In this document: piece after piece, positions 35,053 to 44,326 of the stretch | Layout: every line of letters starts with the position of its first letter | Position numbering within the stretch: position 1 is the first letter of the stretch | Assembly: GCA_017621455.1 (NCBI GenBank) | Contig: JAGATC010000010.1 | Location: forward strand, 1-64,000 | Reading direction: 5' to 3' | From: Alistipes sp. | GTDB taxonomy: Bacteria; Bacteroidota; Bacteroidia; Bacteroidales; Rikenellaceae | DNA: 64,000 bases | Translations under genes and position numbers: made by a program | The notes under the pieces: generated by a model | The model's input: only the letters and a program-made list of their open reading frames with translations | The model's database searches: none | What the model was told of the DNA's origin: nothing

Positions 35053-36930
35053 TTAGCGGCCGAATTTTACAAGCAAAACGTTAATATCGGCAGGTGAGAC
35101 GCCTGGTATTCGCGAGGCGTGAGCTATGGTAGTTGGGCGAATACGGCTCAACTTTTGGCGTGCCTCAATCGTTAACGACTGCATAGCCTCGTAGTCGAAA
35201 CCCTCGGGAATGGCGATATTCTCCAAACGATGCATCTTCTCGGCATAGTATTTCTCGCGCTCGATATAGCCACGATACTTAATCTGTATCTCTGCCTGCT
35301 CAACAACCTCCCACGAAAGTTCGTTCTCCTCGATAAATCTCTTAAGGCGCGGAACGACCTCCATCAGACTTTTTATAGTGACATTGCTGCGCAAAACGAT
35401 GTCGTAAAGCTTTTTTCCCTGCGTCAAAGGCTCCTCGCTGAGCGAAATTAAATAACTGTCAATTTCGCCTATTTTGACCGACTGTCGGCGGAGCATCGAA
35501 ATAAGCGATTCTACAGCCGAATTTTTTTTGAGCAAATTTTCGTATTTTTCCTCGCCGACAAGTCCGATTTTATAGCCTAATGGAGTTAGTCGAGCATCGG
35601 CATTGTCCTGACGGAGTAAGATGCGGTACTCGGCACGCGAGGTAAACATACGGTATGGCTCGTCGACACCCTTGGTTACAAGGTCGTCGATAAGCACGCC
35701 GATGTATGCCTCATCTCTGCCCAGCACGATACCCTCCACGTCGTTGAGCGAGCGGTGTGCATTTATTCCCGCCATGAGTCCCTGCGCTGCCGCCTCCTCA
35801 TAGCCCGTGGTACCATTTACCTGACCGGCGAAATAGAGTCCCTCCACATGCTTGGTCTCAAGTGTATGTTTAAGCTGCGTGGGTGGGAAGTAGTCGTACT
35901 CGATGGCATAGCCAGGGCGGTATACGTGTACGTTCTCGAGGCCCGAGATTGAGTGTAGCGCCTCGAGCTGCACCTCGTATGGTAGCGACGATGAGAAGCC
36001 ATTTAGGTAGTACTCGTTGGTGTTGCGACCCTCGGGCTCAAGGAAGAGCTGGTGCTGCTCCTTCTCGGCGAAGGTGCGCAGCTTGTCCTCGATGCTTGGG
36101 CAGTAGCGTGGGCCTATGCCCGATATGGTGCCATTGAATAGCGGTGAGCGGTCGAAGCCTGTGCGTAGTATGTCGTGTACGCGCTTTGAGGTATAGACCA
36201 TAAAACAGGGTAGTTGCTTGCTAACCGCCTCTGTATCAGTGTCATACGAAAATTTCGATGGCTCGGCATCGCCCTCCTGAATCTCCAGGGCGTCGAAGTT
36301 AATGGTGCGTGCGTCGAGGCGTGCGGGCGTGCCTGTCTTCATACGGCCTGTCTCAAATCCGAGTGCTGCAAGCTGCTCGGTTATGCCGTGAGCTGCTTGG
36401 TCTCCTGCGCGGCCTCCTTCGGCGTGTGCCTCGCCGCAGTGCATCATACCTCCAAGGAATGTTCCCGCGGTGAGCACTACCCTACGAGCCTCAATCTCCA
36501 CGCCCATTCGCGTTTTTACGCCCCTTACACGCGGTTTCTCTGTCGAATGGTCTAAGAGTATCTCCACGACAGAATCTTGCCACAGATAGAGATTACGCGT
36601 ATTTTCAAGCGTGCGGCGCCATAGGCGTGAGAACTCCGCCTTGTCGCACTGTGCGCGGGGGCTCCACATAGCTGCACCCTTCGAGCGGTTGAGCATGCGG
36701 AACTGTATGGCTGATAGGTCGGTAATGCGACCCATTTGGCCACCAAGAGCATCTATCTCCCTGACAATCTGACCTTTAGCCACGCCGCCAACAGCGGGGT
36801 TACACGACATAGCCGCAATTTTGTCCATATCAATGGTTATGAGCAGTGTGCGTGAGCCGAGGCGTGCTGCTGCCGAGGCAGCCTCACATCCCGCGTGTCC
36901 CGCGCCAATAACCACTATATCGTATTTCAT
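35053..36930 (-). CDS. mnmG: tRNA uridine 5-carboxymethylaminomethyl modification enzyme MnmG (GidA)
   Basis: MnmG, with MnmE, modifies the wobble uridine of several tRNAs using FAD. The product has the FAD-binding [15 protein letters not shown] at the N-terminus, [13 protein letters not shown] [15 protein letters not shown], the GTFLGG motif, and [21 protein letters not shown]. The C-terminal helical domain interacts with MnmE. I start at the ATG at 36930 (MKYDIVV, 625 residues); an ATG nine bases earlier is also in frame. It is the last gene of a minus-strand group with ybeY. A parS palindrome that doubles as a terminator lies about 30 bases beyond its stop. Confidence 0.95.
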   Translation of the reverse strand: MKYDIVVIGAGHAGCEAASAAARLGSRTLLITIDMDKIAAMSCNPAVGGVAKGQIVREIDALGGQMGRITDLSAIQFRMLNRSKGAAMWSPRAQCDKAEFSRLWRRTLENTRNLYLWQDSVVEILLDHSTEKPRVRGVKTRMGVEIEARRVVLTAGTFLGGMMHCGEAHAEGGRAGDQAAHGITEQLAALGFETGRMKTGTPARLDARTINFDALEIQEGDAEPSKFSYDTDTEAVSKQLPCFMVYTSKRVHDILRTGFDRSPLFNGTISGIGPRYCPSIEDKLRTFAEKEQHQLFLEPEGRNTNEYYLNGFSSSLPYEVQLEALHSISGLENVHVYRPGYAIEYDYFPPTQLKHTLETKHVEGLYFAGQVNGTTGYEEAAAQGLMAGINAHRSLNDVEGIVLGRDEAYIGVLIDDLVTKGVDEPYRMFTSRAEYRILLRQDNADARLTPLGYKIGLVGEEKYENLLKKNSAVESLISMLRRQSVKIGEIDSYLISLSEEPLTQGKKLYDIVLRSNVTIKSLMEVVPRLKRFIEENELSWEVVEQAEIQIKYRGYIEREKYYAEKMHRLENIAIPEGFDYEAMQSLTIEARQKLSRIRPTTIAHASRIPGVSPADINVLLVKFGR

Positions 36931-36950
36931 GTGGTGCATATAAATCCCCC

Positions 36951-37391
36951 CTATTTGAGTATCTCCTCGCGGAGGAGTTTGAGGTAGCGATTCTCTAAGC
37001 GACGCATCTCCTTCTCTGCCCAGGGACTCTTGTCCTTATGCCCGCAGAGATGCAGTGCGCCATGTACTATAACCCTGCGCATCTCGTTGAATGGCAGAGC
37101 GTTATATATCTCAGCGTTGTCCTCAACCGTAGCAACATCGATATATACCTCGCCTGCAACAATGCCCTCCTCTACCCTACTTTCGCGCTCCTCGAATGTG
37201 ATGACATCCGTATAGTAGTCGTGACCCAAAAAGTCGCGGTTCATCTGTCTGTGGTAATCGCTCGAGCAGAATATATAGTTGATGTCGCCCACTGCGTATC
37301 CCTCGCGGCGGATAACCTCATTTATCCACTTGCGTAGGGCCAATCTATTGGCTGGCAGATAGTTGCAATCTTGATTATAGAAGTGAATCAT
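36951..37391 (-). CDS. ybeY: YbeY, rRNA maturation endoribonuclease
   Basis: YbeY takes part in 16S rRNA 3' processing and ribosome quality control. The 146-residue product matches the family length. The metal site is [11 protein letters not shown]: His110 and His114 are in place, but the third ligand position (normally His) holds Asp120, with an additional His at 118. Asp can serve as a third zinc ligand in related folds, and I believe this substitution is common in Bacteroidetes. Upstream is the EnvC-like gene, and mnmG follows within 21 bases. Confidence 0.88.
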   Translation of the reverse strand: MIHFYNQDCNYLPANRLALRKWINEVIRREGYAVGDINYIFCSSDYHRQMNRDFLGHDYYTDVITFEERESRVEEGIVAGEVYIDVATVEDNAEIYNALPFNEMRRVIVHGALHLCGHKDKSPWAEKEMRRLENRYLKLLREEILK

Positions 37392-37415
37392 AGCTATGTT
37401 AACTTGCTAAGGTTT

Positions 37416-38546
37416 CTACTTGGTTTTGAAGAAGTTAGACACGAAGAGTTGCTGCTGCGAGTTGCGCTCATACACCGCAAGACGTATGTAGAAGTACTCC
37501 TCGCCGCGCGAGTTAAAGCCTCGGCCTATGGTGCCAATCTTCTGGTCCTTCTTGAGAATGTCACCCTTCTTAACGCACACGGCACTGAGGTTTGCAAAGG
37601 TGACAAGGTGGGCACCATAGCTTAGGTAGACGGTATAGTGATTGGTGCTACCCATCTTGATAATATCCTCTACTCTACCCTCGTGTATTGTGCGCACGTC
37701 GTCACCGCGCTTGCCCACAATTGTGGCGCCATAGCCCTCTTCGGTGAGTCTACCTCCATCAACGGGGATATTTAGGCCGCGTGTTGACTTGGAGAATGAG
37801 GCACCTACAGTGTTGTTTTGTATGAGTTTCTGTAGCTCTGCCACAGCCTCGTTATGTCTCTTCTCCTGTCGTCGTTGCTCGTTTATGGCCTCCTGCTCGC
37901 GCTTCGATAGCTTGTTGTAGGCGCGCTGTGCTGCTACCCTATCATCCTCGAGCTGGCGGCGCTCCCTGTCGAGTACGCGGCCTACCGAGTCGAGCTCATG
38001 GCTATGCATGGCTAACTGCTCGCGATGCTCTGCCAGGCGCTCACTCTGAGCGTTTATACTATCGGCAAGTGACCTGCGACTCTCTGCCACATGCTGCATC
38101 TCCGCCATGCGACGTGCCGCTTCAGTTAGGTTCTTAGCACCAAAGATGTAGTATTTGCCACTATTCTGCTTGTGTGTACGGTAGGCTATACGTATCGCCT
38201 CGGCATATATTGCGCGGTTGCGCTGCAGGGTCTGGTCGAGAGAGTCTATAGCAGCCTCGGCGGTGGCAATCTCTGCCTCCACAAGGGCATGCTCGCTCTC
38301 CACCTCGCTGATATACTCCTCCTGCATTCTCACCTGATTCTCTAAGGCTCGTACCTCCTCCCGAGCGTTGCTCTTCTCCCTCTTGACGTTAGTCACCTCG
38401 CGCTTGGCGTTGTCGAGGCCTCGCTTATACTGCTCCACACGTTTGCGCTGGTCCTCCACAGCCTTGCTGCTCTGCTGTGCTATGGCCGAGAGTGGGGTAG
38501 TGGTGATAAGTAGTATGAAAAGAAATTTTATTAATTTAGTAATCAT
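37416..38546 (-). CDS. EnvC-like periplasmic protein: coiled coil plus degenerate M23 (LytM) domain
   Basis: EnvC-type proteins activate amidases that split daughter-cell peptidoglycan. The 376-residue product has a signal peptide (cleavage about residue 24, after AIA), a long coiled coil (about 25-245) and a C-terminal LytM-fold domain. In active M23 peptidases zinc is held by a HxxxD and a HxH motif; in the matching places here are GKRGDDVRTIHEG and YFYIRLAVYE, with no such His set. The domain is therefore probably not a hydrolase but an activator. It is transcribed with ybeY and mnmG. Confidence 0.86.
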   Translation of the reverse strand: MITKLIKFLFILLITTTPLSAIAQQSSKAVEDQRKRVEQYKRGLDNAKREVTNVKREKSNAREEVRALENQVRMQEEYISEVESEHALVEAEIATAEAAIDSLDQTLQRNRAIYAEAIRIAYRTHKQNSGKYYIFGAKNLTEAARRMAEMQHVAESRRSLADSINAQSERLAEHREQLAMHSHELDSVGRVLDRERRQLEDDRVAAQRAYNKLSKREQEAINEQRRQEKRHNEAVAELQKLIQNNTVGASFSKSTRGLNIPVDGGRLTEEGYGATIVGKRGDDVRTIHEGRVEDIIKMGSTNHYTVYLSYGAHLVTFANLSAVCVKKGDILKKDQKIGTIGRGFNSRGEEYFYIRLAVYERNSQQQLFVSNFFKTK

Positions 38547-38595
38547 AATAGAGGATGGTTGTGTGGCTAATATCTACTGCAGCGCTGATTTTAAT

Positions 38596-40341
38596 CTATT
38601 TCCTATTCTTAACACTCTTACTCTTGCTCTTAAGCTCGGCAATATGCTCTTCGAGTGCCTTTTTGTCGAAGCCGAGCTCTGCGGCCTTCTTCCAGTAGGT
38701 GTCTGCCATAAAACTCTCGCCCAGTGCCCAGAGTATATCTCCGTAGTGGATAAGGAGCGAGGCGTCGCGCTGAGCGCTCAGCGATAGTGCCTGGCTCATC
38801 ACTCGCTTAGCCTCCTCGTTGCGCCCAAGACGATGTAATACCCACGCTAAGGTGTCAATATATGAGGCGTTTCCCGACTCGAGTTTCACGGCACGCTGTG
38901 CCATGTCGAGAGCCTTTTCTAACTCCTTGTCTAAGAGCGATAGGAAATAGGCGTAGTTGTTGAGTACCAGCACATTGTCGCTGTTATACTCCAGCGCCTT
39001 GCGGTATTGTTTGAAGGCCTTGTTATCCTTGCCCATTTCGTGGTATACGTCGCCGATGTAGCCCAATAGCTCGCTTTGTTGCTCAGGATTATCGGTAACA
39101 TCCAGACCCTCGGAGAATATCGCAATAGCCCTCTTATACTCTTTAGCCTCCAGTGCGAGGTATCCAGCAAATGAGATAACCTCAATGTCGGTAGGGTAGC
39201 GCTGCAATGCCGCATCCAGCACCTCGCCTACAGCTGCCTTATCTTCAAGGTAGTGAGCTAATTGCAGCACCTCGATGTAGTGCTCCGATGTAGATGCCTC
39301 ATTCTCGAGGTTGCGACGAAGATACTCGAGAGCCTCTTCCAAATCACCGAGAGCTATCATGTGCTGCGCATAGCAGTCTATCACCTCGCGGTTGTTGGGG
39401 TGGGCTATGGCTAAACGCTGTATCATGCCACCGATGCGGATATAGTGCTGAGCATAGAAGGACATATCCGAGGTAAGTAGCTCGATATGTCGAATCTTGT
39501 CGCTCACCGTCACATTGGGGTTGGCAATTATGCGCTCCTCGTTGTCGAGCATGCTCTGCATATCGCCCTTACGCTCATAGTATGATGATAGCGCTGTGAG
39601 CGCCGCAACGTTTGTTACATCTAAGCGTACAGCCTCTTCTAACGACCTGAGTGCAAGGGAGTCGCGCCCAGCCCTTTCGTAGGCGTCGGCAAGGTTTACA
39701 TGTGCCTTAGAATCGTATGGTTGCTCCATAACACCCCTGAGACCTGTCTCCACAGCGCGGTCATATTGGCGTGTGTCGAGCAGTAGCTGTAGCTTCATCT
39801 CTCCGAGGTAGGGGTTATATCCCGTGCGTAACTCGGCGCTGTCGAGGATAGATATTGCCGAGTAGGGCATGCCGCCATAGCTGTAGAGTATGGCTAAGGC
39901 GTGGTATGCCTCAATGTCGTTAGGTGCCAGATGCATGAGACGTCGATAGGCGGGTATTGCCTCGGAGTATCGATGTGTGGCAATAAGCCCAGAGGCGTAG
40001 CCTCGTGCATACCACCTGTTAGTGGTGTCGGCCATGTAGGCACGCTTAATGTAGTCGAGGGCGCGTCTCTCGTCCGTCTCGAGCATGTATAGGTAGTAGA
40101 GCGCTGGCGAGTAGGTCGAATCCTCAGCGATAAGCTCTTCCCATATAGCGCGAGCCTTCACCGTGTCGCCATGTATCGAGAGATACTTCACCGCCTCGCT
40201 GTTACGATATGTGCGACTGAGGCTATCGGGCAGAGTCTCACGGGCGATGTCCCTATGTCGCTGTGCATGACATAGTTCGGGAAACATCACACATGATACC
40301 GTCATTAGAATACCGACCAGTATGTAATTAAGTGCTCTCAT
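38596..40341 (-). CDS. Secreted TPR-repeat protein
   Basis: The 581-residue product has a signal peptide (cleavage likely after CHA, about residue 26; a lipobox at LMTVSC is a weaker alternative) and then about twelve TPR units through to the end. Clear units include AIAIFSEGLDVTDN and DKAFKQYRKALEYNSDNVLVLNNYAYFLS. TPR proteins in this position are probably periplasmic scaffolds, but the partner is unknown. The C-terminus is basic (KSKSKSVKNRK). The EnvC-like gene follows after about 50 bases, and pheS lies 74 bases upstream on the same strand. Confidence 0.82.
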   Translation of the reverse strand: MRALNYILVGILMTVSCVMFPELCHAQRHRDIARETLPDSLSRTYRNSEAVKYLSIHGDTVKARAIWEELIAEDSTYSPALYYLYMLETDERRALDYIKRAYMADTTNRWYARGYASGLIATHRYSEAIPAYRRLMHLAPNDIEAYHALAILYSYGGMPYSAISILDSAELRTGYNPYLGEMKLQLLLDTRQYDRAVETGLRGVMEQPYDSKAHVNLADAYERAGRDSLALRSLEEAVRLDVTNVAALTALSSYYERKGDMQSMLDNEERIIANPNVTVSDKIRHIELLTSDMSFYAQHYIRIGGMIQRLAIAHPNNREVIDCYAQHMIALGDLEEALEYLRRNLENEASTSEHYIEVLQLAHYLEDKAAVGEVLDAALQRYPTDIEVISFAGYLALEAKEYKRAIAIFSEGLDVTDNPEQQSELLGYIGDVYHEMGKDNKAFKQYRKALEYNSDNVLVLNNYAYFLSLLDKELEKALDMAQRAVKLESGNASYIDTLAWVLHRLGRNEEAKRVMSQALSLSAQRDASLLIHYGDILWALGESFMADTYWKKAAELGFDKKALEEHIAELKSKSKSVKNRK

Positions 40342-40415
40342 TTTTAACGAGTTGGGGGCATTAAGCCACTATCTTAACGCCCCGATACCCAATTTATTAT
40401 CTGGACGATTGTCCG

Positions 40416-41441
40416 TTATAGTGCGCTCTCAAACTGGTTGAGGAAGCGCACATCGTTCTCGAAGTAGAGGCGCAAGTCACCCACGCCATACTTGAGCATA
40501 GCAATACGCTCAATACCCATACCAAACGCAAAGCCCGAGAACTCCTTGGGGTCGATGTTGTTAGCCTCCAAGACGTTGGGGTCTACCATGCCGCAGCCCA
40601 TAATCTCCAACCAGCCAGTGCCCTTACATACGCCGCAGCCCTTGCCGCCGCAGATTGAGCACGATACGTCCACCTCAGCCGAAGGCTCGGTGAAGGGGAA
40701 GTATGAGGGGCGCATACGAATCTGTGCCTGCTCGCCGAAGAGCTCCTTGGCGAAGTAGAGCAACGACTGCTTCATGTCGGCAAACGAGACGTTGCGGTCG
40801 ATATATAGTCCCTCAATCTGGTGGAAGATGCAGTGTGCACGGTATGAGATAGCCTCGTTACGGAATACGCGGCCGGGGCAGATTACGCGAATAGGGGGCT
40901 TCTGACGCTCCATGGTGCGCACCTGAATCGACGAGGTGTGTGTGCGGAGCACTACGTCGGGGTTGCTCTCGATGAAAAAGGTGTCCTGCATATCGCGTGC
41001 GGGGTGCTCGGGTGGGAAGTTGAGCGCCGAGAATACGTGCCAGTCGTCCTCGATTTCGGGGCCGTCAGCCACGGTGTATCCGAGGCGTGCGAAGATGCCC
41101 ACAATCTCGTTCTTCACGATAGAGATAGGGTGGCGTGAGCCCACCTGCTCCGATGTGCCAGGGCGTGTCATATCGTCGATATGCGAGGCCTTCATAGCCT
41201 GCGCATTGCCAATCTCCTCCTTTAGGGTGTTGATACGCTCGGTGGCTACATTTTTGAGGTGGTTTAGCTTCTGACCCAGCTCGCGCTTCTGCTCCGAGGG
41301 TACGCTCTTAAACTCCTCCATAAGTGCTCCAAGGGCACCCTTCTTACCAAGTATCTTGATACGGAAGGCCTCCACGTCTGCCGCTGTGGCGGGGGTAAAG
41401 GCTTCGATTTCGGCTAATAGCTCGTTGATTTTGTTAATCAT
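40416..41441 (-). CDS. pheS: Phenylalanyl-tRNA synthetase alpha subunit
   Basis: PheS is the catalytic subunit of the alpha2-beta2 enzyme that charges tRNA-Phe. The 341-residue product has an N-terminal coiled coil (1-90), then class II motifs: HPISIV and FxxxP (motif 1), FRNEAISYRAHCIFHQIEGLYID (split by motif 2), and GFAFGMGIERIAMLKYG (motif 3). pheT is not adjacent. The promoter box TATATTTG on minus is at 41543-41550, leaving a leader of about 95 bases. Confidence 0.95.
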   Translation of the reverse strand: MINKINELLAEIEAFTPATAADVEAFRIKILGKKGALGALMEEFKSVPSEQKRELGQKLNHLKNVATERINTLKEEIGNAQAMKASHIDDMTRPGTSEQVGSRHPISIVKNEIVGIFARLGYTVADGPEIEDDWHVFSALNFPPEHPARDMQDTFFIESNPDVVLRTHTSSIQVRTMERQKPPIRVICPGRVFRNEAISYRAHCIFHQIEGLYIDRNVSFADMKQSLLYFAKELFGEQAQIRMRPSYFPFTEPSAEVDVSCSICGGKGCGVCKGTGWLEIMGCGMVDPNVLEANNIDPKEFSGFAFGMGIERIAMLKYGVGDLRLYFENDVRFLNQFESAL

Positions 41442-41542
41442 ATATCTTATCTTAATTTTATTGGCTTATTTAAACGCCTGTAACACGCTGACTATCAGTT
41501 GTTAACCTTATGCATACGTGTACGCGTGGGTATATTATCGGA

Positions 41543-41550
41543 CAAATATA
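41543..41550 (-). promoter_or_regulatory. -7 promoter element of pheS
   Basis: CAAATATA on plus is TATATTTG on minus. The -33 position is not convincing. Confidence 0.45.
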
Positions 41551-41653
41551 CAAAAAAATTGTCAAAATGCTTGGCTTTAGCCACGAAACTTACACTTAAA
41601 AAGGGAAGATATTCATTTTTTAATTTTTTTATTATTATGTTACAAAATTTTTG

Positions 41654-41672
41654 TATCTTTGCCCTATATTTG
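41654..41672 (+). promoter_or_regulatory. Tandem -7 elements of fba
   Basis: TATCTTTG (41654-41661) and TATATTTG (41665-41672) are both full matches, 11 bases apart. Two start points about one helical turn apart are possible. The leader would be 49-60 bases. Confidence 0.6.
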
Positions 41673-41726
41673 CAACGAACCATCGAAGCGAAATAGATTT
41701 TCTAATAACATAACACTTTTTGTAAT

Positions 41727-42725
41727 ATGATTAATTACAAGGATTTGGGTCTCGTGAATACCCGCGAGATGTTCAAGAAGGCCGTAGATGGCGGCTACGC
41801 AATTCCTGCGTTCAACTTCAACAACATGGAGCAGCTTCAGGCTATCGTCATGGCCGCTGCAGAGACTAAGTCGCCCGTGATTCTTCAGGTGTCGAAGGGT
41901 GCTCGTCAGTATGCTAACCAGACACTTCTTCGCTACATGGCTGAGGGTGCTGTTGAGTATGCTAAGGAGCTTGGCTGGGAGAATCCCCAGATTGTTCTTC
42001 ACCTCGACCACGGTGACTCTTTCGAGACCTGCAAGAGCTGCATCGACATGGGCTTCTCGTCAGTGATGATTGACGGCTCACACCTCCCCTACGAGGAGAA
42101 CGTAGCACTTACCAAGAAGGTTGTTGAGTATGCACACCAGTTCGACGTGACTGTTGAGGGTGAGCTCGGCGTGTTGGCAGGTGTTGAGGATGAGGTTTCT
42201 GCCGAGGAGAGCCACTACACTAAGCCTGAGGAGGTTGTAGACTTCGTTACAAAGACTGGCTGCGACTCTTTGGCTATCTCTATCGGTACTTCACACGGTG
42301 CCTATAAGTTCACTCCCGAGCAGTGTACGCTCGACCCACAGACTGGTCGTCTTGTACCTCCTCCCCTCGCATTCGATGTTCTTGCCGCTATCGAGGAGCA
42401 GCTTCCTGGCTTCCCCATCGTTCTTCACGGCTCATCATCAGTGCCCCAGGACGAGGTTGACACCATCAACAAGTATGGTGGCGCCCTCAAGGCAGCTGTA
42501 GGTATCCCCGAGGAGCAGCTTCGCAAGGCATCTAAGAGCGCTGTGTGCAAGATCAACATCGACTCTGACTCACGCCTCGCTATGACAGCAGCTGTTCGTG
42601 AGGTATTTGCTAACAAGCCCGCAGAGTTCGACCCACGTAAGTACCTCGGTCCTGCTCGCGACAACATGAAGAAGCTCTACATTCACAAGATTATTAACGT
42701 TCTTGGTTCAGACAACAAGGCGTAA
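41727..42725 (+). CDS. fba: Class II fructose-bisphosphate aldolase
   Basis: This zinc-dependent aldolase splits and forms fructose 1,6-bisphosphate in glycolysis and gluconeogenesis. The 332-residue product has the zinc and catalytic region HLDHGDSFETC (near 93) and MIDGSHLPYEENVALT, EGELGVLAG, SIGTSHGAYKF and IVLHGSSSVP. The codon choice is noticeably biased toward a few codons, as expected for a highly expressed gene. Two promoter boxes lie upstream and a long hairpin downstream, so it is monocistronic. Confidence 0.94.
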   Translation: MINYKDLGLVNTREMFKKAVDGGYAIPAFNFNNMEQLQAIVMAAAETKSPVILQVSKGARQYANQTLLRYMAEGAVEYAKELGWENPQIVLHLDHGDSFETCKSCIDMGFSSVMIDGSHLPYEENVALTKKVVEYAHQFDVTVEGELGVLAGVEDEVSAEESHYTKPEEVVDFVTKTGCDSLAISIGTSHGAYKFTPEQCTLDPQTGRLVPPPLAFDVLAAIEEQLPGFPIVLHGSSSVPQDEVDTINKYGGALKAAVGIPEEQLRKASKSAVCKINIDSDSRLAMTAAVREVFANKPAEFDPRKYLGPARDNMKKLYIHKIINVLGSDNKA

Positions 42726-42763
42726 TTTGTTGTGATAGCGGCGCATCAGCGACGCTTCAGTCA

Positions 42764-42809
42764 AAAGCCCGAATAGGAAATACGTCCAAGTATGTCCTAT
42801 CCGGGCTTT
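42764..42809 (+). terminator. Long hairpin terminator of fba
   Basis: A 20-position stem with two mismatches (42764-42783 with 42790-42809) encloses a 6-base loop, and TTTC ends the stem. AAAGCCCG and CGGGCTTT form its base. Confidence 0.75.
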
Positions 42810-42829
42810 CTCGTGTCAGCGCCACTGCT

Positions 42830-42866
42830 GCACCACTCTGACAAGAAATTCGGTTGTGGTGCTAAT
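42830..42866. repeat. Hairpin with TGACAAGAAATTC in the loop
   Basis: GCACCAC (42830-42836) pairs with GTGGTGC (42856-42862 region), and the loop holds CTGACAAGAAATTCGG (42838-42853). The loop motif recurs in other gene-tail gaps. Confidence 0.45.
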
Positions 42867-42878
42867 TACGGTAGTGAT

Positions 42879-43014
42879 TAGGGAGTTTAAGGAGTTTAAG
42901 GAAAATGTTGCCCGCGACCTCCCTAAATTCATTAACCTCTCTACCCCCCCTAACTAACAGTAAAGGCTGACTATAATAGCCAGCCCTTTACTCCTCTCAC
43001 GCTCTATTGTCTCC
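42879..43014. repeat. Gap with purine-rich direct repeats and a shared terminator stem
   Basis: GGAGTTTAA occurs twice in tandem (about 42884-42901), and a pyrimidine-rich stretch of opposite sense follows (CTCCCTAAATTC). Then AGTAAAGGCTGACTAT (42959-42974) pairs with ATAGCCAGCCCTTTACT (42976-42992), a terminator-type hairpin between two convergent genes. No reading frame is supported. Confidence 0.5.
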
Positions 43015-44262
43015 CTACTCGAAGTATACCTCCTTAGAGCCGCTATGGCGGCCGTCGATGTAGATATCCACCACATACGTACCCCCATCGAAGGCTGTAC
43101 CGTCGTAGAAGATGCTCACAGGTACAGACTCATTTTCGTAGTCTACCTTACGCATAGCCGAGGCCTCCATGGCATCGCCCTCGAAGTTGAAGAAGGTGCC
43201 CGAGCCAAGCAGGTAGCCATCAGGACCTGTGATACATATATAAATCGTCTTTTCGCCAGGCTCAGCAAGCTCGTTTGCTGTAAGGTCGAAGTCAACTCTG
43301 ATGCGCTCAGCGACCTTGATGCGCTTAACCTCCTTAGACTTGCTATTGAGCGCAACAATACGAATACCACTTGCCTGGATAACAGAGCCGATGCGCACCT
43401 TGGTATTTAGCTCGTCGGCCTTCTCCTCAGCGACATCGGCGCGTAGCTGTGCCGTAGAGATCTCCTGCTTATAGGCGATATTCTCAGCCTGCAGGTTGCT
43501 GTTGATGGTATTGAGCGAGTCGATTTGACGAAGGTAGCCCTTCATCACCTCGCGCAATGTTGCCACCTCACGCTTATACTTAGCCAGCTGCTCATAGTTA
43601 TAGGTCTTCTCGCGCTGTAGTTGCTCGAGCATAACCACCGCCTCCTGATACTTGAGCATCATCGTATCGTTCTGATCCTTAAGACCCTCAAGCTCTGTTA
43701 CGAGGTCCTCAGCGCTGCGCTGCAACATGGCGTTCTCGTCCTCGAAAATCTTACGTGCCGACTCCACAATCTCGTAGTTCTCCTCGATTGTCTTCTTCTG
43801 CATGCCGAGCGAGATGCTAAAGTATGCCGCGGGGATGAGTAGAATAAGCAGCACGATGGCCACAATCATGAAGCCCGTAGATGTGCGCTTATGGCGAACA
43901 ATCTCCGCCTCGTAGTCGTCAATGCGGCTGTCGTCGTAGTCATCGTCATAGTCGTAGTCGTTGGGGTCGCCACCATCGTTAGCCTCCTTCGCTGCGGGCT
44001 CTGCCTGGGGTGTCACTACGGGTGTAGGCTCTGGTGTGCTCTTCTCTTCCTGCTTAACATAGGCATCGCCGACGGTGGGTTGTGCGTTGCGCTCGCGCAG
44101 TATGTCGTTGAGTGTGCGTGGCTGACCCTCTGCCGCAGCCTCACTAACGGTGGGCTGAGGCGTAGTCTCTTCGGTTGAGCCTATCGCGGCGCCACATGTG
44201 GGACATGTTGTCGAACGACTTGAGGCAAGATTGCCACATTTACTACATCTTATAAGTGCCAT
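43015..44262 (-). CDS. Zinc-ribbon membrane protein with coiled coil, unknown function
   Basis: The 415-residue product starts with a double CxxC zinc ribbon (CSKCGN and CPTCG, residues 6-21). A long acidic, Pro- and Glu-rich linker follows, then one membrane helix (about 132-155, MIVAIVLLILLIPAAYF). A coiled coil runs from about 160 to 290, and a C-terminal beta-rich domain closes the protein (KTIYICITGPDGYLL to the end). The layout suggests a cytoplasmic zinc ribbon tethered to a periplasmic coiled coil. I know no function for it. A minus-strand TATCTTTG box at 44299-44306 lies just upstream. recG is the upstream neighbour. Confidence 0.78.
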   Translation of the reverse strand: MALIRCSKCGNLASSRSTTCPTCGAAIGSTEETTPQPTVSEAAAEGQPRTLNDILRERNAQPTVGDAYVKQEEKSTPEPTPVVTPQAEPAAKEANDGGDPNDYDYDDDYDDSRIDDYEAEIVRHKRTSTGFMIVAIVLLILLIPAAYFSISLGMQKKTIEENYEIVESARKIFEDENAMLQRSAEDLVTELEGLKDQNDTMMLKYQEAVVMLEQLQREKTYNYEQLAKYKREVATLREVMKGYLRQIDSLNTINSNLQAENIAYKQEISTAQLRADVAEEKADELNTKVRIGSVIQASGIRIVALNSKSKEVKRIKVAERIRVDFDLTANELAEPGEKTIYICITGPDGYLLGSGTFFNFEGDAMEASAMRKVDYENESVPVSIFYDGTAFDGGTYVVDIYIDGRHSGSKEVYFE

Positions 44263-44298
44263 ATAGTATATCTATTACTCTATTTTTCTATTTCGCTG

Positions 44299-44306
44299 CA
44301 AAGATA
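44299..44306 (-). promoter_or_regulatory. -7 promoter element of the zinc-ribbon protein gene
   Basis: CAAAGATA on plus is TATCTTTG on minus, giving a leader of about 30 bases and suggesting the gene is not only read through from recG. Confidence 0.5.
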
Positions 44307-44326
44307 ACGCAAAATATTGGGTTCTA

